Notes under the pieces: generated by a model
Database searches by the model: none
What the model was told of the DNA's origin: nothing
What the model saw: the letters and a program-made list of their open reading frames with translations, nothing else
Assembly: GCF_905220415.1 (NCBI RefSeq)
Contig: NC_059546.1
Coordinates: 806,001 to 870,000 of the forward strand
DNA length: 64,000 nt
Direction of reading: 5' to 3'
Source of the DNA: Colias croceus
Taxonomy: Eukaryota > Arthropoda > Insecta > Lepidoptera > Pieridae
Translations under genes and position numbers: made by a program
In this document: positions 49,201-56,473 of the stretch, one piece after another
Layout of the letters: the number at the start of each line of letters is the position of its first letter
Numbering within the stretch: the stretch's first letter is position 1

Positions 49201-51586
49201 ATATCAACATATGCATCTATCAATAAAATTAATTGATTCTCACACAGATCTATTAATTTAGAGAAATTATAGATCCAAGTGGAATAAACCGGAACGAGAA
49301 ATTCATCAATACTTCCATTGTGCTGTCACGTTGTATTGTAATTGGCGGAACGTTTTTTATAATTGTGTTTCTCGGTACATGATGTTTCGTAACAAAGTGT
49401 AACTTTTAATTAATTTCTGCTAATGTTATGTGGTGTATTGGTTGGATTTTTATAGGATTTATGGATTTTTGGAGGAGAATATGATTGGATGAATATTTCT
49501 TTGGCATGAAATATAGCTTTTACAATTATTGTCCGTGAATTATTAGTCTTAGAGCTAGCACGCAAGAGCAACTTTTGTCTCCGCAACTAATTTGTCTCTC
49601 CCATCAACTCTATGGGCTAGTAAGAAAGTGCGCGCACGTAGCGACGCAACTCCCCATAGTGTTGATGGGAGAGACAAAATAATTGCGGAGACAAAAGTTG
49701 CTCTTGCGCGCTAGCTCTGACTGTGACGATCGCAATGGTCAATGGTATCGTTAATAAAACTTTTATTCATAAAATATAAAATTTGGTTACTTTCGAAAGG
49801 TTAGACTGAGATGATACCTACTCGTGGTTTGCAAAATATGGAGGTATTTTTTATAAAAAATATATGGATTGATTTCATGATAATTAAGTGTTTCATGAGT
49901 ACCTTATTCGTCTTAGCATGATGGGAATTTCTTATAAGTTAAATTAAATGGTTTAGAGGCAGATAAAATATTATTAATTGGAACGATGTTATGCTAGAAA
50001 ATCGGCAACGAGTAAGTAGGTATTTACAATATACCTACCAAAATCGATACCTTTGCTCGATACCTTTAAGAATAGATACATGATCTAAATGAAATAAAAT
50101 TTAAATTGTACAGAAAGGAGAGAGTCTTTGGGATCAAACCAAGAATTATTCAATTGATGGCTGTTGTCCAATCAAGATTACCGCAAAAACATGTATAGCT
50201 TTTAAAATGAAACAATCTAAAGGTACTATATTGGTACTACATAATATATTATTACGAAAACGCTAAACCGCTTTTCATGAGATTTTCCGAATTTTTTTCA
50301 AATAAACAAACAATAATGTATAGGTAGTTATCGAAGATTGTATTTCTATGATTTTTATCTATCGTCGATAAATGCACAATTAAATGCTTACTATTTTCAA
50401 TTACCGAAAAATCTTCAATTCACTTCTTTTTTAAGACACTTAGCACGCGTTATTAATAAATAGTAGGTACCTACGTATTAATGAAATACCAAATAAATAT
50501 CTCTTATCCTAAACATAAATTCTAGATACAATAATGCACTAAATCTAGTTCAGTTTTCTAAAACATCAAAGTGAACTCATTGAATTTGCCAAGATAATTG
50601 TCTATGCCTAGAGCTGTAGGGTGAAACCCCGTAATTTGTGTCCAACTTAACAAAATAAACGTTTTAAATCGATGCACCACAGCTGCATCTTATATCTTTA
50701 AAAAACATTTGTTTCAATTTAAATTTCTAGATACATTTTTATTATACTTTTCATAAAACAAAGTTACAAATAAATATTAATTAATTATTAATAAAAAAAT
50801 GAAACGTAAAATTAACAGTGCATGTTGTACTAAGTATTAGGACAAAAGGTTGTCCTAATGCTTAGCACAATGTCTTTGATAGTCTTTTGTTCATAATATT
50901 TCTCGAAGAAAGTTACTTTATTCTCATTTAGCCGATTTAGAATACGAGAAAGGTTCTCAATTATGTATTTATTTTTTACAAATATGTACCTAAGCGACCG
51001 AAATGCTAAAAGCTAAACAGACTATACTAACCTACTATGTAAACAAGGTAAGTAAGGTAAGTTCCTATTTTTATATTAAAACTAACGGTCCGCCCCGGCT
51101 TCGCCCGTGGTACATATGAAAAATAGATGTTGGCCGATTCTCAGACTTACCCGATATGCACAGAAAATTTCATGAGAATCGGTCCAGCCGTTTCGGAGGA
51201 GTATGCAGACTAACATTGTGACACGAGAATTTTATATATAAGATATTAATAGGTTCCTACCAACGAGTTCCTTACTACGTGCGTACAGGAAGTTTTTTTT
51301 TAGAAAGAATTTTAGATTAGAAATGTATTGAATTGGTAGATATAAATTTTAATTCCAGTGAAATTATTATTTGGTAGTAACAATCTAGAAGTACATACTT
51401 ATTATTTTGTATTATTTTAGTAAAATTTAATACCTATTTGTTTCGTTACTTCCGCCCTGAAAATACTGTTGTTAGTGTGAAAAACTCACCTCTTGGGCTG
51501 TAGCCATCACAACTTCGAAAAACATTGAATAATATATAAAATATTATCACACTACCAACAACACTTCTATACCATTTCACTGCCAT
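34124..51586 (-). CDS. Secreted trypsin-fold (S1A) serine protease with a large internal insertion (6 coding exons, 442 aa)
   Basis: Exons in order on the minus strand: 51586-51490, 37618-37509, 37227-37121, 36523-36384, 36136-35427, 34288-34124 (TAG). All junctions are GT/AG and the frame closes. Layout: signal peptide (about 1-28, hydrophobic VIIFYILFNVF); short propeptide ECGVPLRRHTRQPRERSAGQ with Cys34; activation site R54|IIKG; catalytic His101 (TTAHC), Asp150 (HDIALMKL), Ser391 (GDSGGP). Disulfide pairs expected from the family: C86-C102, C329-C397, C360-C376, C387-C416, and C34-C172 tethering the propeptide. Pocket residues by chymotrypsin numbering are Gly189 and Asp226, not Asp189 of trypsin. 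Between C172 and C329 there are 156 residues where chymotrypsin has 13. The zymogen is probably cleaved after Arg54 outside the cell. Substrate not known. Confidence 0.93.
34600..34697 (+). repeat. Helitron-like fragment
   Basis: GTCGCTTTCTCTGTCC and AACTACACAACGGATTTTG match the family at 23950; the rest is missing. Lies in protease intron 5. Confidence 0.4.
35427..36136 (-). CDS. Serine protease, coding exon 5 (catalytic Asp context and charged insertion)
   Basis: Starts by completing Ala152 (ALMKLTRPADVS), then RTICLPPFEP with C172. Residues about 178-327 are a hydrophilic insertion rich in K, R, E, D and N and free of cysteine. The domain resumes at ECYTTGWGREQTNG and runs to CAGSTDGTTGACV just before GDSGGP. 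The 147 or so extra codons have no stop despite AT-rich sequence, which argues that they are coding and not a missed intron. Confidence 0.9.
36384..36523 (-). CDS. Serine protease, coding exon 4
   Basis: Completes Asn105, then ELFNLPVPALWTAVLGEWDR, YLPVERIVLHHRFHNYQHDI with catalytic Asp150; ends after one base of codon 152. Acceptor ATTCCAG, donor GTGAGG. Confidence 0.93.
36572..36805 (-). mobile_element. tRNA-derived SINE
   Basis: On the minus strand the head is GACCAGTTGGCTTGTTTGGT with box B GGGTTCGATTCCCACC; the body has GAACATAGATGTTTTCTCTG and ATCAGCCATCTGGTTTCCA. An interrupted copy in the other orientation is at 41973. Lies in protease intron 3. Confidence 0.7.
37121..37227 (-). CDS. 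Serine protease, coding exon 3 (catalytic His)
   Basis: VSLQLLHPNYGLIGHWCGGV then LIHPLWLLTTAHCIHN with His101. Acceptor ATTCCAG, donor GTAATT; ends on two bases of Asn105. Confidence 0.93.
37509..37618 (-). CDS. Serine protease, coding exon 2 (propeptide and activation site)
   Basis: Completes Glu33, then CGVPLRRHTRQPRERSAGQL, R|IIKGRESKRGAWPWQ. The Arg-Ile bond is the expected cleavage site. Acceptor TTATTCCAG, donor GTCAGT. Confidence 0.92.
39761..39975 (+). mobile_element. tRNA-derived SINE with exact 16-bp target duplication
   Basis: TATGCTATTTGCTTTT is present directly before (39745-39760) and after (39976-39991) the element. The head CGACCGCCTCCTTGG..GAGCGTAACACC has box B GGTTCGATTCCC, followed by an A-run and a body with CTGATCACCTACTTATCC. 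A second copy is at 48371. Confidence 0.85.
41581..41770 (+). mobile_element. Truncated Helitron-like element
   Basis: CTAATATTATAAATGCGAAAG start, (GTCT)n and the GATACCCGAGAAAGGACATA block, then it breaks off after GGGAACGGGAACTA without the hairpin end. Confidence 0.55.
41973..42526 (+). mobile_element. tRNA-derived SINE split by a later insertion
   Basis: The first part (41973 to about 42115, GACCGGTTGGCTTTGC.. box B GGGTTCGATTCCCACG) and the last part (about 42432-42526, TTATCAGCCATCTGGTTTCC) match the intact copy at 36572. Confidence 0.65.
42116..42431 (+). repeat. Insertion inside the SINE, LINE 3'-tail-like
   Basis: About 316 bp of AT-rich sequence ending TTTATAAATAAAATAAAATA(A), typical of a non-LTR element 3' end. 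It includes a 25-bp direct repeat (TATTTAATTATAATAATCAA twice near 42190 and 42225). No frame. Confidence 0.45.
43121..43318 (-). mobile_element. Helitron-like element, TGTGCCCCGCGGTTT family
   Basis: ACTAGCTGTGTCCCGTGGTT at the left, ATAATATTAGTATAGA at the right: TC..CTAG termini on the minus strand with A/T flanks. Confidence 0.65.
43958..44180 (+). pseudogene. 5'-truncated LINE, C-terminal zinc-finger end of ORF2
   Basis: A 67-codon frame (43958-44161, TGA) with SLIHEGCKAHDRSWFDALRD, then YKCKTCGRYCRSRIGLFSHE and RRCPKS. The C-x2-C..H-x3-C arrangement is the zinc-binding tail of several LINE ORF2 proteins. The upstream part is missing. Confidence 0.65.
45024..45085 (+). repeat. Short interspersed repeat fragment
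   Basis: ACGTTCCCACTGCTGGGACA and CGGGCATCCTATGAGGGGAG resemble a repeat common in lepidopteran genomic DNA. Only about 60 bases. Confidence 0.3.
46263..47160 (-). mobile_element. Helitron-like element split by a Helentron-like insertion
   Basis: CTAGCTGTTCCCCGCGGTTT at the left and AATATTAGTATAGA at the right are its termini. The middle is interrupted between AACACCGAAAGAA and TTTTTCAAATCGG. Confidence 0.65.
46374..47076. mobile_element. Helentron-like non-autonomous element, copy A (703 bp)
   Basis: Starts TTGCACGCCTCATAA. The inverted partner TTATGAGGCGTGCA lies 16 bases inside the other end, followed by a small hairpin TTGGA-TTT-TCCAA at the very end. This asymmetry (terminal at one end, subterminal plus hairpin at the other) and no visible target duplication fit Helentron-type rolling-circle elements. 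The empty site is known from the copy at 14664-14684. No coding frame. Confidence 0.6.
48371..48581 (+). mobile_element. tRNA-derived SINE, second copy
   Basis: Box A-like TGGTGCAGTGGTTAACGCG and box B GGTTCGATTCCCGG, then GAGACGAAG, A-run and CTGATCACCTACTTGTCC. Flanked by ATACTACTTAC at 48359-48369 and 48582-48592. Confidence 0.8.
49048..49178 (+). mobile_element. Helitron-like fragment
   Basis: ATTATAAAGCTGAAGAGTTT start; GAACGCGCTAATCTCAGGAG and GCCGATTCATCGAGGAAGGC. The hairpin/CTAG end is missing. Confidence 0.5.
49551..49717. repeat. Foldback (palindromic) element, copy B
   Basis: Starts AGAGCTAG and ends CTAGCTCT; arms of about 75 bp, nearly the same sequence as 3854-4018. Confidence 0.75.
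51082..51243 (-). mobile_element. Helitron-like element, GGTCCGCCCCGGCTT family
   Basis: CTAACGGTCCGCCCCGGCTT at the left; CTAACATTGTGACACGAGAA and a TTATATATAAGA terminus at the right. Second copy at 54232. Confidence 0.6.
51490..51586 (-). CDS. Serine protease, coding exon 1 (signal peptide)
   Basis: ATG GCA GTG..: MAVKWYRSVVGSVIIFYILF then NVFRSCDGYSPR, ending on one G that pairs with AA of exon 2 to give Glu33. ATG context AAATATGGC. Donor GAG|GTGAGT. No other start fits the phase. Confidence 0.85.
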
Positions 51587-51599
51587 ATTTACAACACAA

Positions 51600-51640
51600 A
51601 AATACTACAAGTTCATTATCACATTAATTTTTATAAAAGC
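51600..51640 (-). promoter_or_regulatory. Candidate core promoter of the serine protease gene
   Basis: TATAAAA on the minus strand at 51635-51629, about 45-50 bases before the ATG, which would put the start of transcription near 51600-51605 and give a 5' UTR of about 20 bases. Confidence 0.4.
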
Positions 51641-52114
51641 AACATTACATCACGGACAAATTGACGATCACGTTTGCGCGGTAAAAGTGACATTGACGTT
51701 TTGGTTTTATTTCGAAATGGCGCGCGAAATTAAAAATAGAAAATGGAATCGGTTCGAACCATCCGTGGTTGACGGTATTCGAATTGGAAATGATAGGAAA
51801 AAAGGTGCGCGCGCGCATTTGTTATTATTGACTAAGTAGAGTATTTTTACTTTTTTCCGTAGGTAGTGCCCCGGCGCCTATCCCCACTGGGGAAATGTTG
51901 TGGTTGCGCTTAACAATGCAGGTGTGAACAACCATTTGTTCTGATGCTAATGACTTTGTATCGTCACACCATACATGATACTGCTAATGTAGTATCGTAT
52001 GTAAATACAATGTAGATATTTTTGGTAATTAATTTATAGAGAATACTAGTTTTTAATATTATAAAATAATTAATTATAAATTCGATCATATTTTAGCAGG
52101 AGTTTCATATTGTC

Positions 52115-53028
52115 CCCCCCATCAGTTCCAAGCCTTGTCGTGGCCGGGGGGGCTCAGTAGCTTGGAGTGCACTCGTGTACTCTGAGTGAAGCTAATTGGA
52201 CGCGGAGGGGCTGAAAGGCCGGTCTGTCGTCTGACGACATGATTGGTTCGACGGCCAGGGATCCATATAGCTGGCTGGCTGGCTTGAAGGCAGGCTGGCC
52301 GGGCTGGCTGGAACCGGCTGGTCACACCGGCTGCCTCGCTGGCTGGCTAGGGGGCCGGCTGGCAGGCTGGCTGATACCGGCTGCCCCACCGGTTGGCTGG
52401 CTGGCTGCTTTGAGCCGCGGCGGCTGGCTGGCATGCTGTCACCGGCTGGTTGTCCGGCTGGCTGGCTGGCTGGCTGGATGGCTGGCTAGCTGGCTAGGAT
52501 CCTCCGGGGGGCCAGGATTGGCTCCTGTAGGTGGGTGTAGGGCGGCGGCTGTCCTGTGACAGCCGTCTGCCAACTCGTAATCCGGTCCGTGGGGCCGGAC
52601 CGAGGGCCGCCACCTCTGGTGTGAGGTGGGGGCTGCGAGGGAAACCTCTATAAAAGTGCGCCGGAGGGTCCTTCGACGCGTGAATCACGTTTCAGAGGGC
52701 CTTTCGGCGCGCGCCCTTCGGCCGGTCGATGCTGGGGTCGAGGGTTTGGGGAACGCCGATGATGGAACGGGGAACAATCCATCATCGGCGAGCGGGTGGC
52801 GTGAGCTCGTGTACAGCTTGCGCCACCCCGGGGTGGGCATTTGGTGGAGGGCCTGGAAACGGGCAAGTGGCGGAGGGCCTGGAAACGGGCAACTGCTGGG
52901 CGGGACATGCGGAAGATTGCGAATGTGTACCCGCATCCCGTCTAAAGCAGCGCGTTGGTACACGGTGGGGTTTTAGTCGGTAGGAATCTTAGGCAAGATT
53001 TCCCCACTTAAAAAAAAAAAAAAAAAAA
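52115..53028 (+). mobile_element. GC-rich 0.9 kb retroposon with poly(A) tail and 16-bp target duplication
   Basis: GGAGTTTCATATTGTC occurs at 52099-52114 and again at 53029-53044. The element starts with a C-run, ends GGCAAGATTTCCCCACTT and 19 A's. It is far more GC-rich than the rest of the window. Inside, GGCT/GGCTG repeats fill 52268-52495, and a 30-bp GGGCCTGGAAACGGGCAA-type unit occurs twice near 52849-52890. Frames on both strands (up to 116 codons) are repeat by-products with no domain I recognise. Short length, poly(A) and perfect duplication point to recent LINE-driven insertion. Confidence 0.8.
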
Positions 53029-53076
53029 GGAGTTTCATATTGTCTTGATATTATTTGACTTTTATAATATTATTTA

Positions 53077-53252
53077 GGGCCGATTTTTCAATGCTTGGAT
53101 AAAACTTATCCGTCCAATAAAGTATTACACGATAATATATTAAAATGTCACGTAAAGTGTCAAATACGGGCAATTAGAATACGTTTTTAAAATGGCAGTT
53201 TTATACATTATTCGACGAATAAGTTTTATCCAAGCATTGAAAAATCGGACCC
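53077..53252. mobile_element. Small MITE with GGGCCGATTTTTCAATGC ends
   Basis: The left end GGGCCGATTTTTCAATGCTT is inverted at the right (AAGCATTGAAAAATCGGACC); the match continues through TGGATAAAACTTAT. Flanked by TA on both sides (TTTA / TAAA), 176 bp. Confidence 0.7.
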
Positions 53253-53768
53253 TAAAGAAGAAAATTATTACTGTAATATTAAAAAAAAATCTAAACAGTA
53301 GTTTGCACCTCGGTTCGTTTACAGCAAATAAGGTAATTAATTACTTCAATAATTTATTTAGAAGTAAAATTTATACTTACATCGTTTTTTTTAATTATAA
53401 TATGGAGGCTCTATAATTTACATAACAATCAAAATGTTGAGCACAACAGAGCTATAGAGAGTGAAATGAAGTCCGCAGGCGCGTGGCCATTTACTTGTGT
53501 AGTGGCAGTCGTTATCCGACTGTGGTCACAGCTGGGCACCTGCTTAACTATTATTTATTAATAATACTAGTCACTCACCCCTGCTTCGCATAGACTAGCC
53601 CCGGAAATATACAAAAACAGAGGTCAGCGTCCACCGGGGCCCACGGGCAATACAAAAAGTTTCAATATTTTATCCTGCCTTATTTTCAATCTTAGATCAT
53701 TACTTAATTATTTAAGCACAATTTGGGTTGTGGATCTAAGTTTTCAATGATAAAAAAACAAACTCTTT

Positions 53769-53841
53769 AAAAGCTAAGAATGCATTAAAAGCTAAGAATG
53801 CATTAAAAGCTAAGAATGCATTCAAGCTAAGAATGCATTAA
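53769..53841 (+). repeat. Tandem repeat, four units of about 19 bp
   Basis: AAGCTAAGAATGCATTAA repeated four times, the last unit with a small change. Confidence 0.8.
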
Positions 53842-54231
53842 GAATAATTATTAAACAGGTTGGTTGCTAAAAATATGGCTAGATTTCATTGCAACTTTGC
53901 TGCAACGATGTAGTTATGGATATTTTTAGTCGTGATTATTCAAACATATTAATTTCATACTTGCATGCATAATTACTCGCAGTAATCACACGTAATTATG
54001 TGCGAATCATTTGTGACAATCCGCTGATTAGCTAAAGTAGGTATTTTATACTACTTGATCATAGTAAGCAATTTGATAATTATTATAGCTGTTATTAATG
54101 TAATAAATTACATTGTATTTTTTAGGAATACCTACTCATAGATTAGTTACCTAATATTAATTTTTAAATAAAACTTTTTAATAAATGGCAAGGGCAAGAT
54201 ACACTAACTTTTATATACATACTAGCGGTCC

Positions 54232-54391
54232 GCCCCGGCTTCGCCCGTGGTACATATTAACGTTTTCTCTACATAAGAACCATCCTCGTACTTCAAGGAA
54301 TATAATAAAAAAAGAATTATCGAAATCGGTTCAGCCGTTCTCGAGTTATGGAATTACAACGAAAAGTGGCATTGATTTTTATATATATAGA
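54232..54391 (-). mobile_element. Helitron-like element, GGTCCGCCCCGGCTT family
   Basis: CTAGCGGTCCGCCCCGGCTT at the left (CTAG end on minus) and TATATATATAGA at the right (TC start), A/T flanks. Confidence 0.6.
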
Positions 54392-55014
54392 TAGTGTTAT
54401 TTTATTATCTGTGGTTTTATTTAATATACTTATATATTTTTTAATTTTAGAACATTGAGGCTCTATTAGGTATTACAAAATAGAATCTCAATGTTTTAGA
54501 AGGTATTCAGATAATCAGAATTATAATATTATGTACCAAAAATAAGCATTACGCATACCTACTAACTACTTATGCAGATTCAACAAAATTTATATGTGAA
54601 AAATACTACATATATTATTAATTGAATTAAACTTAAATATTATATTATGACGTATAACCATTCGTATAACAATAATTTTCAACCGACTTTCTTAAAATAA
54701 TAATATTGAATTCCAAGCTTTTTAAAAGCGCAATATACAGAGACATCTAGTGATCTGATAAGATTAAACAAAGTAGAATAAGCGCCATCTACTGCATTCT
54801 GTATAAACTACGCAAAATATCGATATTGGTATTCTAAAGAAACGAAGTAGTTTACTTTCCTACCACAAGGGGCGCTAGTAAAGCGTACTCATGTAAGCTC
54901 CGTCTCTTTTACGCAAGCGACATTCTTGTTAGAACGAAAGAGATAGCAATACTCGCATTTCAAGTTATTCAACTTAGTACAAATTGTAAACATGTCAGGA
55001 TGTCAGTTTTGATG

Positions 55015-55332
55015 TCAGTCGCGGGCACAATACCACGGTGGCAAGTAACAATTTTTTGGGGAAACAAGTTAAAAACCTAGTGACCGCGAGTTTTTACTAA
55101 AAAAAGTGACAAAGTGCGTGTACTTTCCCGTTTCGTGGCCGATTTGTTCGTGTTTAGTGATTGTTTGTGTCAATTTGTATTCAGTGAAGCCGATGTCGGA
55201 ATCTTGTAGCTACGGTATTGAATCGTGAAGTTTTGTCTGAAATTTAACATACCTACCTAGATGCTGCAGCCTCCTTTGCGTCGAAATACCCGGATATATG
55301 CCATGCTACTTTAATTTGAACTTTTACAAACG
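55015..55332 (+). promoter_or_regulatory. Candidate promoter and non-coding first exon of a + strand gene
   Basis: Two arthropod initiator-like TCAGT motifs (55003, 55015) precede about 300 bp that are less AT-rich and free of repeats, ending in a consensus donor ACG|GTAAGT at 55332/55333. Only very short upstream frames occur (for instance at 55194, ten codons or so). No coding exon that fits was found downstream in the window, so the body would lie beyond 64000. Seen: donor and composition. Inferred: that it is an exon. Confidence 0.4.
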
Positions 55333-56034
55333 GTAAGTGCTACTTCAAAAGAAGTTTGAATATAAGTTAGTACTTAAGTGAGGTAGGTAGCTTTTATTAA
55401 TAGAGTTAAGTTTAAAGGAGTACTTGTGGGAATAGTGAGTGAAATAAGAAATTAAAAATGACTGTAAAACAAACTAAACCACGTTGCGAATTACAATACC
55501 TAACTAATTTTCATAAACTCCGTAAAGAACAGCTACCTATGCATTGTGTCTATTCGTATCTTCTTGGTCAGGTCAGATATTTTTTACGATCGTAAAGTAA
55601 ACTCACAAAACCTTAATAGGTATTACGTTCATCTTTTGTTTTAATTTAAAAGCTGCTTCCGTATGACTTGAGTTCATTATTTTAACAATTATGTCAATGA
55701 TCCCATTGTTAAAACTTAAAAGACCCCCATTTGTGACGATATCAATGCGAGCTTTTGTAATCCAATACGCGGGCCAAAAATGAAGGGTAATAATGAGTTT
55801 ATTATAGTTACGGTACCTACTCTTATTCTAAAGTTCCTGTTATGGACGTCTACGCAGTTTTTGTTTTTATATTAGGTCCTAGGTATGTTTTTTAATTAGA
55901 AAATACCTAACATCTTGCCTATGACCATATGAGATTTTCGTTCATAACGATTAACGAACAACCTAATAGGTACCTATAACGTAAGTAGCTTAGGTAACTG
56001 GTAATCTAGATTGATAGGTACAGATAATTATTAG

Positions 56035-56473
56035 TAGGGATGTAACGATACCGATACCGATATATCGGTATCGCCGATTGTAAAACAACCGATACCGATA
56101 TCAAACAATTCAAAAAACCGCGCCCAATGAACGATGCGGGAGGCCGCCCGCGCGTGCGCACTTTGTTTTTTGAAAAAAACTACCAATAGTAAACTTTTAT
56201 TAGGAACTGATTGTATGTGTATAACTTAAAGTTTAACTGACTTTGCAAAATAATAATACCTACTAAAATAAATGGTTTTCTTGTTTTTTGATTTGGCATT
56301 GTTATTTAAAAGAATACGATTTACAGTTGAGTCTCTGTTAAATGTTGGTAACTTTTATGCATAATTCACCATTTATTTTTCTAACAAGCCAAGCATATCG
56401 GTATCGCCGATATTTTATTACAAATATCGGTATCGGTATCGTATCGGCAAAATCATGTATCGTTACATCCCTA
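56035..56473. mobile_element. hAT-type MITE with 8-bp target duplication
   Basis: Ends TAGGGATGTAACGATAC / GTATCGTTACATCCCTA, exactly flanked by ATTATTAG on both sides (56027-56034, 56474-56481). Subterminal CCGATA/TATCGG repeats follow each end, as is usual for transposase-binding regions in hAT elements. 439 bp, no coding frame. Confidence 0.85.

Larger units (their letters stand above)
37619..51489 (-). other. 13.9 kb first intron of the serine protease gene
   Basis: Holds the SINE copies at 39761, 41973 and 48371, LINE ends at 42116 and 43958, Helitron-like copies at 41581, 43121, 46263, 49048 and 51082, and a foldback element at 49551. The rest (about 37620-39740, 40000-41570, 42540-43110, 44190-46250, 47170-48350, 48600-49040, 49180-49550, 49730-51070) is AT-rich DNA in which I see no exon or clear repeat. 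A nested gene cannot be excluded by eye. Confidence 0.75.

Noticed and set aside
52239..52983. Several overlapping frames of 64-116 codons on both strands
   Set aside because: They are by-products of GC-rich GGCTG repeats inside a retroposon; composition is W/L/A/G or P/A/S-rich and no domain is visible.
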